DNA from: Trebonia sp963795335
GTDB lineage: Bacteria > Actinomycetota > Actinomycetes > Streptosporangiales > Streptosporangiaceae
DNA: 64,000 nt
Assembly (NCBI GenBank): GCA_963795335.1
Contig: CAWCHI010000004.1
Coordinates: 372,001 to 436,000, forward strand
Direction of reading: 5' to 3'
The notes beneath the pieces were generated by a model. That model saw nothing but the letters and a program-made list of their open reading frames with translations. It made no database searches and was not told the origin of the DNA. Shown piece after piece: positions 1 through 7,962 of this stretch; positions within the stretch are counted from its first letter, which is position 1; every line of letters starts with the position of its first letter. Both the position numbers and the translations under genes were made by a program.

Positions 1-1244
1 GCGGAGCCCAGTCGCCATCGTTGTCGTCCCGCGCGGACAAGACAGCCGCCGCGCCTGCCACTAATCCGGCCGCCAGTGCGACGCCGGGCAAGGCGGCGGC
101 CGGGTACCTGCCGCCCAACTTCACCCCGGTGTCGGTCACCTGGGATTCACTCACGACCGGATGGGTCATGGGACCGGCCGGGACGCCCGGCGAGTGCGCC
201 AATTCCAACCCGGACATCTGCACGTCGATCGCCCGCACCGACGACGGCGGCGAGACCTGGCACGGGCTGCCCGCGCCGGACACCGTCAGCCCCGGCGGCA
301 GCACCGGGGTCACCGGCCTGAGGTTCCTCAACGCCAGCGACGGCTGGGCGTTCGGACCGGAGCTGTGGGCGACTGGCAACGGGGGCGAGACCTGGCACAA
401 GGTCGGCACCGGCGGCGCTGCCGTCAGCGACCTGGAGACCTCGAACGGCCACGCCTTTGCGCTATTCGGCGACTGCCCCTCAGCGTCGGACGGCACAGCC
501 GGCGGCACCCTCGGCGACTGCACCTCGTACACGCTGATGTCGGCGACAGCCGGAAGCGACACCTGGAGCCAGGTGCCGGGCGTCCCGGCCGGGCTGACCG
601 CTGGCAGCGGGGCAGCCGGCAGCGCGGTGCTGACGCTGGCCGGCCCGACCAGCGCCACCGCCGCCACCGGGTACCTGGCGGCGCCGGACGGCACGCTGTA
701 CGCCGGGCCGCTCGACGGCGGCGCCTGGCACCAGGCGGGAACGCTGCCGTGCAAGCCGGGCCCCGCGGCCGCCGGCGGCCTGCCGTCCCAGCTGTGGCTC
801 ACCCCGGCCGGGCCGGGCAGTTCGGGCGCGGATCGCCTGGGCCTGGTCTGCACCAGCGCCGGCACCGGCGCTGGCGCTGGCGCTGGCGCTGGCAGCGTGG
901 CCTACCTGTCCGGCGACGGCGGGGCGAGCTGGACCGAGCAGGCCGCGGCGGGCACCGCGCACGTTGGCCAGCCCGAGTCGCTGACGGCGCTGAACGACGG
1001 CACCCTCATCCTCGCGACCGTGACCGCGGGCAAAGCCGCGGGCGCGATCTACGTGCTCTCACCGGGCGCGTCGCAGTGGCGCCGGGCCACCCTGTCCGAC
1101 CCGTCCGGCGCGGCCGGGGGGTTCAGCTACGTGGGCATGACCAGCAGCACCCAGGGCGTCGCCCTCAGCCGCGGCAACCTGCATGCGGTATGGATGACCG
1201 CCGACGGCGGCGGGACCTGGCAGCTGCACCCGATCAAGACCTGA
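1..1244 (+). CDS. BNR/YCF48-like beta-propeller protein, 5' end missing
   Basis: The reading frame is open to the window edge (first full codon at base 3), so the N terminus, probably including a signal or anchor segment, lies outside. Four Asp-box motifs are visible: TDDGGETW, TGNGGETW, SGDGGASW and TADGGGTW, the last close to the C terminus. Such motifs mark sialidase/YCF48-like beta-propeller blades. The N-terminal visible part is Ala/Pro/Thr-rich, as in a linker after a membrane segment. A (GCTGGC)n microsatellite near 868-894 encodes an alternating Gly-Ala run. No sialidase catalytic residues can be assigned, so an enzymatic role is not supported; an extracytoplasmic binding propeller is likelier. 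The gene ends in a strong terminator shared with the convergent thiolase gene. Confidence 0.7.
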   Translation, partial: GAQSPSLSSRADKTAAAPATNPAASATPGKAAAGYLPPNFTPVSVTWDSLTTGWVMGPAGTPGECANSNPDICTSIARTDDGGETWHGLPAPDTVSPGGSTGVTGLRFLNASDGWAFGPELWATGNGGETWHKVGTGGAAVSDLETSNGHAFALFGDCPSASDGTAGGTLGDCTSYTLMSATAGSDTWSQVPGVPAGLTAGSGAAGSAVLTLAGPTSATAATGYLAAPDGTLYAGPLDGGAWHQAGTLPCKPGPAAAGGLPSQLWLTPAGPGSSGADRLGLVCTSAGTGAGAGAGAGSVAYLSGDGGASWTEQAAAGTAHVGQPESLTALNDGTLILATVTAGKAAGAIYVLSPGASQWRRATLSDPSGAAGGFSYVGMTSSTQGVALSRGNLHAVWMTADGGGTWQLHPIKT

Positions 1245-1284
1245 GCGCCCGGCTAGCTGCAAGCAGCACCGCCGCCGGCTCAGC

Positions 1285-1329
1285 GGCAGACGGCCCGCCC
1301 GGGGCTCTCCCCCGGGCGGGCCGTCTGCC
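1285..1329. terminator. bidirectional hairpin terminator
   Basis: A perfect 20-bp inverted repeat (arms 1285-1304 and 1310-1329) with a 5-nt loop lies between the stop codons of two convergent genes (1244 on plus, 1340 on minus). There is no T-run, as is usual in high-GC actinomycetes. It can serve both transcripts. Confidence 0.85.
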
Positions 1330-1339
1330 CGGTCGCCGC

Positions 1340-2530
1340 TCAGCCTGCGGTCGCGCGCAGCAGCAGGGCCGAGCCCTGGCCGCCGCCGCCGCACAGCGCC
1401 GCCACGCCGCGTCCGCCGCCGCGGCGCCGCAGTTCGTATAGGAGGGTCAGCGCGATCCGGGCGCCGGACGCGCCGAGCGGGTGCCCGAGGGCGATCGCGC
1501 CGCCGTTGACGTTCACGATGTCGGAGCTGACGCCGAGGTCGCGGGTGGCAGCGATGCCCACCGCGGCGAACGCCTCGTTGATCTCGATCAGGTCCAGGTC
1601 GCCGACCTCAAGGCCGGACTTGCCGAGGGCCTTCTTGATCGCGTTGGACGGCTGGTGGTGCAGGCTGTTGTCCGGCCCGGCGACGGTGCCGAAGGCGCCG
1701 ATCTCGGCCAGCACGGTCGCGCCGAGCTCGGCCGCCCGCTGCCGGGTGGTCACCACCAGCGCGGCGGCGCCGTCAGAGATCTGCGACGAGGAACCCGCGG
1801 TGATCGTACCGCCCTTACCGAACGCGGCCGGCAGCTTGCCCAGCGACTCGGCCGTGGTGTCGGGCCGGATGCCCTCGTCGGCCGCGAACACCACCGTGTC
1901 CCGGCGCGACTTGACCTCGACACCGACGATCTCCTCCGCCAGCAGGCCGTCCTTGGCCGCCCGGGCCGCGCGCTGCTGCGAGCGGGCAGCGAACTCGTCC
2001 TGCTGCTCGCGGGTAATGCTGAGGCCGCCGTTGTGCCGCTCGGTCGACTCGCCCATGGACAGGCCGTCGAACACGTCGGTCAGGCCGTCGGTGGCCATCG
2101 AGTCCAGCATCTCGACCGCGCCGTACTTGTACCCCTTGCGCGAGTTCGGCAGCAGGTGCGGGGCATTGGTCATCGACTCCATGCCGCCCGCGACGATGAT
2201 GTCGAACTCACCCAGCCGGATCAGGTCGGCCGCCTGGGCGATGGCGTCGAGGCCAGACAGGCAAACCTTGTTGACCACGGTGGCCGGAGTCGACATCGGG
2301 ATGCCCGCCTTCACCGCCGCCTGGCGCGCGGTGATCTGCCCGGTGCCCGCCTGCAGCACGTGACCCATGATCACGTACTCGACCTGGTCCGGGGTGATGC
2401 GCGCGCGCTCCAGCGCGCCCTGGATCGCGAATCCGCCGAGGTCGGCCGCGCTGAACCCGGCCAGGCTGCCGAGTAGCCGCCCGATTCCGGTCCGCGCGCC
2501 GCCAATGATCACTGGGTCACGGTCGCCCAT
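1340..2530 (-). CDS. acetyl-CoA C-acetyltransferase (thiolase)
   Basis: A 396-residue thiolase that condenses two acetyl-CoA to acetoacetyl-CoA or cleaves 3-ketoacyl-CoA. The nucleophilic cysteine lies in NKVCLSGLDAI (Cys90), the active-site His in GGAIALGHPLGASG, and the second catalytic Cys in CGGGGQGSALLL near the C terminus. Length and motifs fit the biosynthetic/degradative thiolase family. It is divergent from a methylmalonyl-CoA epimerase gene, with about 90 bp between them. The same pair sits next to scy/filP cytoskeletal genes in Streptomyces, and the next plus-strand gene here is a DivIVA-like coiled coil. The exact substrate range cannot be read from the sequence. Confidence 0.93.
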   Translation of the reverse strand: MGDRDPVIIGGARTGIGRLLGSLAGFSAADLGGFAIQGALERARITPDQVEYVIMGHVLQAGTGQITARQAAVKAGIPMSTPATVVNKVCLSGLDAIAQAADLIRLGEFDIIVAGGMESMTNAPHLLPNSRKGYKYGAVEMLDSMATDGLTDVFDGLSMGESTERHNGGLSITREQQDEFAARSQQRAARAAKDGLLAEEIVGVEVKSRRDTVVFAADEGIRPDTTAESLGKLPAAFGKGGTITAGSSSQISDGAAALVVTTRQRAAELGATVLAEIGAFGTVAGPDNSLHHQPSNAIKKALGKSGLEVGDLDLIEINEAFAAVGIAATRDLGVSSDIVNVNGGAIALGHPLGASGARIALTLLYELRRRGGGRGVAALCGGGGQGSALLLRATAG

Positions 2531-2618
2531 GACGCCTCCCGGGGTTATGCGCCTGCCGCGCTCATCAAGGTCCGTCCTCTACGGTACCTACCGAGCGGAG
2601 GAGATACGATACCGGCTT

Positions 2619-3029
2619 GTGCTGCTGAGAATCGATCACGTCGGAATTGCCTGCCGGTCCCTGGACGCCGCTGTCGAACGGTACACGAGCGTCTTCGGGC
2701 TCTCCGTGGTGAGCCAGGAGGTCAACGACGAGCAGGGCGTCCGCGAGGCCATGCTCGCCCCCGACACCGAGGGGTCCTACGTGCAGCTGCTCGAGCCGCT
2801 GCACCCGGACACCCCCGTCGGCAAGTTCCTCGAGCGCCGGGGCGAGGGCATGCACCACGTCGGGTACGCGGTGGCGGACGTGACGGCGGCGCTGGCGCAG
2901 GTCGGCGGCACTGGTGTCCGGCTGATCGACGCGCGCCCGCGGCACGGTTCGATGGGCGCCTCGATCGCCTTTTTGCACCCTGGTGACCTCGGTGGAGTAC
3001 TGACAGAACTCGTGCAGCCGCGACGCTAA
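2619..3029 (+). CDS. mce: methylmalonyl-CoA epimerase
   Basis: A 136-residue single-domain VOC/glyoxalase-fold protein that interconverts (2R)- and (2S)-methylmalonyl-CoA in propionyl-CoA metabolism. Metal ligands expected for the family are present: His7 (RIDHVGIA), His80 (GMHHVGYAV) and Glu130 (LTELVQ). I chose the GTG start at 2619 because the conserved LLRIDHVGIACRSLD beginning follows at once; a GGAGGAG lies upstream at 2597-2603, rather far for a ribosome site. A longer in-frame extension upstream has no family similarity and overlaps the divergent thiolase gene. A PduO-type cobalamin adenosyltransferase, which serves methylmalonyl-CoA mutase, lies 6.7 kb downstream. Confidence 0.93.
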   Translation: MLLRIDHVGIACRSLDAAVERYTSVFGLSVVSQEVNDEQGVREAMLAPDTEGSYVQLLEPLHPDTPVGKFLERRGEGMHHVGYAVADVTAALAQVGGTGVRLIDARPRHGSMGASIAFLHPGDLGGVLTELVQPRR

Positions 3030-3302
3030 ATGTGCCGCCGCGGCGGCTCTGCGATCGATTGCAGCGGGTCCCTTCCTGCGGGTGCAAAAAACGTGACCAT
3101 CCGGGCGGCCTTTACTGACATATGAGGACCATGTGGCCCCTAGACTTTCTCGGGAATCACAGCAAGGCCGTCCGCCGGGAAGAACATCGAAGCACCCGCA
3201 GACCCTGCGGTGGCAGAGTAGATTGCCTCTCAGTGGCGAGATCAGTCTCCCCGCGCTCCGGTCCCTGCCTGCCGTCCCCCGTCTAGCTTGGATTAGGCCC
3301 AT

Positions 3303-4619
3303 ATGCAATCGGATATTGACGCTCAGCTGACCAGCTTCTTCGAAGAGACCCCGCCGCGCGACTTCGCCAAGGTCATGCGCGGCTACGATCCGCATCAGGT
3401 CGACGAGCACATCCGTCAGCTCGCCAACGAGATGCGCCGCCACCAGGAAGACGCCACCAGCGCGCGGCGCGACCTGCAGGACGCGCAGCGGCAGATCCAG
3501 GAGCAGGAACGGCCGACCTACTCGGGTCTCGGCGCGCGCATCGAGCAGCTGCTGCGGCTGGCCGAGGAGCAGGCGACCGAGCTTGTGCAGGCCGCCCGGT
3601 CCGAGGCGAACGAGATCAAGGCGGCGGCCAAGGTTGACGGCGCCGAGCTGCGGGCGGCAGCCGAGAACGAGGCGGCGGAGCTGCGGGCCAACGCCAAGCG
3701 CGAGGTCGACGACCAGCGTGGCGCGGCCGAGCGCGAGGCCGACTCCATCCGCACCACCGCCCGCCGCGAGGCGGACGAGCTGACCAACACCACCGAGCGC
3801 GAGGCGGCCAAGCTGCGCGCCACCGCCGACCACGAGGTGGCCGAGAAGCGGGCCGCCACCGAGCGGGACATCGCCAAGCTCCGCACCACCACCGAGCGTG
3901 AGGTCGCGCAGCTGAAGGCGGCGGCCAAGCGCGAGCGGGACGAGATCCTCACCACCTCCAAGCGCCAGGCCGACGAGATGCGGTCGCAGGCTCAGCGCAT
4001 CCTGGAGGAGAGCGAGGCGCAGCGGGCGCAGGCCGAGGCGGAGTTCGAGATCCAGCTCGCGGCCCGCCGCGAGGAGGCCGAGCGCCAGGAGGCCGAGCGG
4101 CTCGCCGCCGCCCAGGCCGCCACCCAGAAGCTGGTGTCCGAGGCCGAGCAGCGTGCGTCGACCGCCGAGCAGCGCGCGGCCAAGGCGTCGGCCCAGGCCG
4201 ACCAGACCCGCCGGGACGCCGACCAGCACGCCCGGCAGCTGGTGTCGAACGCGAAGAAGAACGCCGACCAGGTCGTCGCCCAGGCCAAGGCCCAGGCCGA
4301 CCAGCTGATGTCGGAGACCAAGGCCGACGCCGACCGGCGCCGGGTCGCCGCCCAGCGCGAGGTCGACGAGCTCACCCGCCAGAAGGACAACATCTCCTCG
4401 CACCTGGCTCAGGTGCGGCAGCTGCTCGGCGGGCAGCTCGGCATCCAGATGCCGCCGATGGAGCCGGCCGTGGCGGCTCCTCCGGCCAAGCCCGCGGTGG
4501 AGAGCGCGCCGGTCAGCAACGGTGCCGCCGCGGCCGCGCGGCCGTCCGGCAACGGTGCCGCGCCGCGTCCGGCGGGCGCCGAGGGCAAGGACGACGACGA
4601 GAACTGGTGGACCGAGTAG
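3303..4619 (+). CDS. DivIVA-domain coiled-coil protein, Scy/FilP-like
   Basis: 438 residues. An N-terminal DivIVA-like segment (about 15-45, with MRGYDPHQVDEHI) is followed by almost continuous coiled coil (about 45-385) and a Pro/Ala tail ending in acidic DDDENWWTE. Residues 101-232 form twelve uninterrupted 11-residue (hendecad) repeats of the type E-A-x-E-L-R-x-x-A-x-R; a second run of about five hendecads occupies roughly 305-360. Hendecad periodicity implies a right-handed or straight coiled coil suited to filament formation. Streptomyces scy and filP, which organise polar growth, lie next to the same thiolase and epimerase genes, so this is probably the local cytoskeletal counterpart. 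It is longer than FilP and far shorter than Scy. About 270 bp upstream is non-coding. A 16-bp-stem terminator follows. Confidence 0.85.
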   Translation: MQSDIDAQLTSFFEETPPRDFAKVMRGYDPHQVDEHIRQLANEMRRHQEDATSARRDLQDAQRQIQEQERPTYSGLGARIEQLLRLAEEQATELVQAARSEANEIKAAAKVDGAELRAAAENEAAELRANAKREVDDQRGAAEREADSIRTTARREADELTNTTEREAAKLRATADHEVAEKRAATERDIAKLRTTTEREVAQLKAAAKRERDEILTTSKRQADEMRSQAQRILEESEAQRAQAEAEFEIQLAARREEAERQEAERLAAAQAATQKLVSEAEQRASTAEQRAAKASAQADQTRRDADQHARQLVSNAKKNADQVVAQAKAQADQLMSETKADADRRRVAAQREVDELTRQKDNISSHLAQVRQLLGGQLGIQMPPMEPAVAAPPAKPAVESAPVSNGAAAAARPSGNGAAPRPAGAEGKDDDENWWTE

Positions 4620-4654
4620 GCCCAGGCACCGCCTGACGGGGCACGTGCTGTCAG

Positions 4655-4691
4655 CGGAGGCCCCGGACCCGACGAGGGTCCGGGGCCTCCG
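4655..4691. terminator. bidirectional hairpin terminator
   Basis: Perfect 16-bp inverted repeat (arms 4655-4670 and 4676-4691, loop GACGA) between the convergent coiled-coil gene (stop 4619) and the minus-strand hydrolase (stop 4776). Confidence 0.85.
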
Positions 4692-4775
4692 CTGCGTGTG
4701 CGGGCCGCCCGGGGTTTGCGGGCGGAGCGGGTGGCGGGCTGGAGTTTGCGGCCGGGCTGGTTTTCCCAGCAGGCA

Positions 4776-5501
4776 CTAGTCAGCCCAGGTGACTGGCAGG
4801 GTCTGGCCGGGCCCGAGGGCGGCCGGGTTGACGGCGGCGGCGATCTCATCCAGCACGATGCGGACGAACTTCTCCCCCACCCACAGGTGCTTGGCCCCGT
4901 CGACGCCGACCACCTTCGCCTGCGGCACCCGGGCGAAGCGCTCCCGCGCCTCGTCGGGCCGCAGGTAGTCGTCCAGCTCCGGCACCAGCGCGGTGAGCGG
5001 ACGCCCGGAGGCGGCCCACGCGTCCAGGTCGGTCTCGCCCGCCCGGCGCAACGGCGGTGACAGCAGGATGGCGCCCCGCACGCCAGGCAGCAGGCCCCAG
5101 CGCAGCGCCAGCTCGGTCCCGAAGGACCAGCCGAGCAGCCAGATGTCCGGCAGCCCGGCGCCGACGGCGTAGCGCACGGCCGCCTCGACGTCGTAGCGCT
5201 CGGTCTCGCCGTAGCCGAATTCGCCCTCGCTCTTACCTTGCTCACTGATCGTGCCGCGGGTATTGAAGCGCAGCACCGCCAGGTCAGCCAGCGCGGGCAG
5301 CCGGTTGGCGGCCTTACGGTACACGTGGCTGTCCATCATCCCGCCGTGGGTCGGCAGCGGGTGCAGGCAGACGAGCGTGGCGAGCGGGTCGCGGTCGGCT
5401 GGCAGCGCCAGCTCCCCGATCAGGCGCAGCCCGTCCTCGGTGGTCAGTGTGATCGGGCTGCGCCGCGCGGGCAGCACTGTCAGCGCCCTGATGTCAGTCA
5501 C
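4776..5501 (-). CDS. alpha/beta hydrolase (dienelactone hydrolase-like)
   Basis: A 241-residue alpha/beta-hydrolase. The nucleophile elbow is LLGWSFGTEL (Ser), an acidic residue lies in the VPELDDYL region, and the terminal catalytic His is in DGAKHLWVGE. The N-terminal PLPTHGGMM segment probably helps form the oxyanion hole. I chose the GTG start at 5501 because AGAGGA lies just upstream; a 43-residue longer in-frame extension runs into the neighbouring small gene and has no domain character. The substrate is unknown; family members act on short esters or peptides. It follows the small CxxC protein gene by 41 bp on the same strand, so the two are probably co-transcribed. Confidence 0.82.
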   Translation of the reverse strand: MTDIRALTVLPARRSPITLTTEDGLRLIGELALPADRDPLATLVCLHPLPTHGGMMDSHVYRKAANRLPALADLAVLRFNTRGTISEQGKSEGEFGYGETERYDVEAAVRYAVGAGLPDIWLLGWSFGTELALRWGLLPGVRGAILLSPPLRRAGETDLDAWAASGRPLTALVPELDDYLRPDEARERFARVPQAKVVGVDGAKHLWVGEKFVRIVLDEIAAAVNPAALGPGQTLPVTWAD

Positions 5502-5542
5502 GTGTCCTCTTCGTGGTTCGGTTGCGTTCCCGGCCGCCGGGG

Positions 5543-5818
5543 TCAGCGGCCGGGGCGGCGCTGGAGCCGCCGCCGCCAGCACACCGTGTGCCAGTGCCGC
5601 CGCGCGCCGGCCCCGGCGTGCGTGGGCCACACCACCAGGTGGGCGACCCCGGGATGGAGCTCCTGATCGCAGCCGGGGCAGCGGTACGCCTTGGCGGCGG
5701 CCGCACCCGGCACCGGACGCACCACCCAGTCGCCGTCGGGCCAGTCCTCGATGCGCTCGGGACCGAGGGGCGCGGCCGGGACGGCGGACCTGACTTTCCT
5801 GGTCTTACGCGGGCTCAC
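5543..5818 (-). CDS. conserved small actinobacterial protein with CxxC...HxH...C ligands
   Basis: 91 residues. A basic, Pro-rich N terminus precedes a compact domain with YRCPGCDQEL, then GVAHLVVWP and RRHWHTVCW. The spacing of Cys, His and Cys suggests a small zinc site, seen only from the motif. This kind of protein occurs next to nucS and an alpha/beta hydrolase in many actinomycetes, and the same order is present here: nucS is divergent on the plus strand, starting 86 bp away, and the hydrolase is downstream. The function is not known to me. The C terminus is very basic (WRRRLQRRPGR). Confidence 0.72.
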   Translation of the reverse strand: MSPRKTRKVRSAVPAAPLGPERIEDWPDGDWVVRPVPGAAAAKAYRCPGCDQELHPGVAHLVVWPTHAGAGARRHWHTVCWRRRLQRRPGR

Positions 5819-5904
5819 GGCGGTCCAGCCTATCGGGCAACGAAATGCGGTTAGCTCCTAGTGACAACGCCCAGGCGGCACCGGCTAGTCCGCATTAGAG
5901 TGCC

Positions 5905-6582
5905 ATGGTGCGTCTCGTCATCGCGCGGTGCAGCGTCGACTACGACGGCCGGCTCACCGCCCACCTCCCGTCCGCCCTGCGGCTGCTGATCGTCAAGGCC
6001 GACGGCTCCGTCCTGGTGCACTCAGACGGCGGCTCCTACAAGCCGCTCAACTGGATGTCACCGCCGTGCCGGCTGACCGAGCACCCGGCCGGGACGGACA
6101 GCCCGGCCCGCTGGACGGTGACCAGCAAGGCGGGGGAAACGCTGACCATTACCATCGAGGAGACGCTGTCCGACACCTCGGCTGATCTCGGGGTCGACCC
6201 GGGGCTGGTCAAGGACGGGGTCGAGGCGCACCTGCAGGAGCTGCTGGCCGAGCAGCTGCACCTGCTGGGGGACGGCTGGCGCCTCATCCGGCGCGAGTAC
6301 CCCACCCCGATCGGGCCGGTCGACATCATGTGCCGCAACACCGGCGGCGAGCACGTCGCGGTGGAGATGAAGCGGCACGCGGGTATCGACGCGGTCGAGC
6401 AGCTGACCCGGTACCTGGAGCTGCTCAACCGGGACCCGCTGCTGTCGCCCGTGCATGGCGTGCTCGCTGCCCAGACGATCAAGCTCCAGGCGCGCACGCT
6501 GGCCGAGGACCGCGGGATCCGCTGCGTGGTGCTCGACTACGACGCGATGCGCGGCATCGAGCGCGAGGGCACCCTGTTCTGA
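5905..6582 (+). CDS. nucS: endonuclease NucS (non-canonical mismatch repair)
   Basis: 225 residues, the usual length of NucS/EndoMS, which cuts both strands at mismatches and provides mismatch repair in Actinobacteria that lack MutS/MutL. The N-terminal DNA-binding/dimer domain (1-110) starts VRLVIARCSVDYDGRL. The C-terminal RecB-like nuclease has Asp140 (GPVDIMC) and the E-x-K pair Glu154/Lys156 (VAVEMKRHAG), followed by the QLTRYLE helix. The C terminus ends GTLF, the usual clamp-interaction region. TAGAGT at 5896-5901 fits the actinobacterial TAnnnT -10 box and sits so close to the ATG that the mRNA may be leaderless. Confidence 0.95.
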   Translation: MVRLVIARCSVDYDGRLTAHLPSALRLLIVKADGSVLVHSDGGSYKPLNWMSPPCRLTEHPAGTDSPARWTVTSKAGETLTITIEETLSDTSADLGVDPGLVKDGVEAHLQELLAEQLHLLGDGWRLIRREYPTPIGPVDIMCRNTGGEHVAVEMKRHAGIDAVEQLTRYLELLNRDPLLSPVHGVLAAQTIKLQARTLAEDRGIRCVVLDYDAMRGIEREGTLF

Positions 6583-6690
6583 GGTGAACCCCCATTAGCC
6601 GGCAGTCGCGGGTACTGGCGACGAGGCAGGCGATAGCGCCGTGGCGGATGTGATCGCAGATCTTACCAATTTCGCTCACACGATCGAATA

Positions 6691-6747
6691 GCGGAAACAA
6701 ATATTGCTACAGCTCGCAAAAGTTTCCGGTTAGATATTAGTTTCCGC
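6691..6747. repeat. AT-rich inverted repeat, GCGGAAACWAATAT arms
   Basis: The left arm at 6691-6704 and the reverse complement of 6734-6747 match at 13 of 14 positions (GCGGAAAC, then A or T, then AATAT). A third GTTTCC half lies at 6722-6727. The stretch from GGAAACAAAT through TTGC-pyrimidine-AC recurs at 41115-41132, followed again by a TTAGTTTCC half. Confidence 0.6.
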
Positions 6748-6938
6748 ATTGACCGGGGCCGCAGGTGCTCCCGGGGCTCCTGGGCACAAGGGCCGGTGTG
6801 GCGATGGCGGATCATCTGTTCGGGCGGCGGGGTGGGGGACCGCGCGGTGCGGGCGGCGGCCGGGCGGCGCGGCCAGTGCGGGCGGTGGGGCGGGGCGGCC
6901 AGGCGGCGCGGGCGGTGGGGGCGGGGCAGACCCCCGCC

Positions 6939-7039
6939 GGTGCAGCGGCCGGGGTGGTGCAGGCGGGGTGGTCCGGGTGGTGCGGGCGGTGGGGGCGGCG
7001 CGGACCGCCGCGGTGCAGCGGCCGGGGTGGTGCAGGCGG
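6939..7039 (+). repeat. 28-bp direct repeat inside the G-rich tract
   Basis: Identical 28-bp copies at 6939-6966 and 7012-7039, 73 bp apart, each beginning GGTGCAGCGGCCGGGG and ending CAGGCGG. They show that the tract grew by duplication. Confidence 0.75.
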
Positions 7040-7209
7040 TGGGGCGGGGCGGACCCGGGCGGTGCGGGCGGTGCGGGTGGTGCGGGCGGTGGGGCGGGGG
7101 GGACCGGGCGGTGGGGACGGAACCGGGCGGTGCGGGCGGTGGCGGGGTGGTGGGCCCGGTGCGGGCGGCAGGGGGACCACCCCGTGCGGGGGGATGGGCT
7201 GAGCGGCGG

Positions 7210-7904
7210 CTACGGGCGGCCGCTAGGGGGACTCCCCAGCGCGTAGCGGGCGACCACCAGGTCACCCAGGCGGCGCACGTCGAGCAGGGTCATCGGGGCC
7301 GCCGCGTGGTGCGGGTAACGGGCGGGCAGGCCGAACCGGGGCGCCGCGTCGTCGCCGACGAAGAACGGGGCGACCGCGAGCCGCAGCTCGTCCGCGAGCC
7401 CCTGGGCCAGCAGGTCACGCAGGATCTGGGCTCCCCCCTCGACCAGCAGGGCCCGCACCCCCCGGGCGGCGTAAAGGTCGCGCAGCACCACCACCAGGGC
7501 CAGGCTCCGCCGGCGTCGACGACGACCGCCCGGCGGCCGAGCCGGGCCCGCGCCGAAGCCGCGGCGGCGGTCGCGCAGTAGACCAGGGGTGTCCCGGGGC
7601 CGGCGATGAACTGGGTCTCCGGGTCCACGTCGCCCGTCGCCGTCACCGTGACCCGCAGCGGGTGCGGCGGCCGGCCCGCCGCCTGCCGCGCCGCCACCCG
7701 GGCCGCGTCCCGGACCAGCAAGCGCGGGTTGTCGGCGCGGATCGTCCCCGCGCCGACCAGGATGGCGTCCGCCTGGGCGCGCAGCCCGTCCACCTCGTCC
7801 AGGTCCTCCGGGCCGGACAGGATCAGCCGCTGGGGCGACGTGTCGTCCAGGTACCCGTCGAGGGAAACGGCGCAGCTCACGATCACATGCGGGCGGTCAG
7901 GCAC
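7210..7904 (-). pseudogene. RibD C-terminal-type (dihydrofolate reductase-like) reductase, frameshifted
   Basis: Two adjoining frames together make one pyrimidine-reductase family protein of about 230 residues. The first (from ATG 7904) carries VSCAVSLDGYLDD, LVGAGTIRADNPRLL and RRAVVVDAGG. The second, ending at 7210, carries LVVVLRDLYAARGVRALLVEGG and DELRLAVAPFFVGDD. The switch falls near 7497-7510. One extra C in the CCC run there would restore a single frame ending the first part in ...GGAWPLVVVLRDLY. The family reduces riboflavin-pathway pyrimidines or related pteridines. Either this is a real single-base lesion or a sequence error; the intact motifs on both sides favour a recent or artefactual change. 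Confidence 0.75.
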
Positions 7905-7962
7905 GAGGCTAACGGTACCCAGTCACCGGCCGGCGCCGCGGCGCGGTGGTTTACTTGCGTCC

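Larger units (their letters stand above)
6583..7209. other. 627-bp non-coding stretch: AT-rich island, then G-rich tract
   Basis: No convincing gene is present. At 6660-6750 there is a rare AT-rich island containing an imperfect inverted repeat (listed separately). From about 6820 to 7190 the plus strand is extremely G-rich and built from degenerate GGGCGGTGC-type words, with many runs of three or more G and almost no A or T. Open frames exist on both strands only because stop codons are scarce in such sequence; their translations are Gly/Arg or Pro/Arg junk. A 28-bp direct repeat occurs at 6939-6966 and 7012-7039. G-quadruplex formation on the plus strand is plausible. Confidence 0.7.

Noticed and set aside
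3034..3047. GCCGCCGCGGCGGC palindrome as terminator of the epimerase gene
   Set aside because: It has no loop and such GC dyads are expected by chance in this composition.
6749..7265. Several long Gly/Arg- or Pro-rich open frames on both strands
   Set aside because: They arise because the tract has almost no A or T; all frames are open and none has a start signal or domain.
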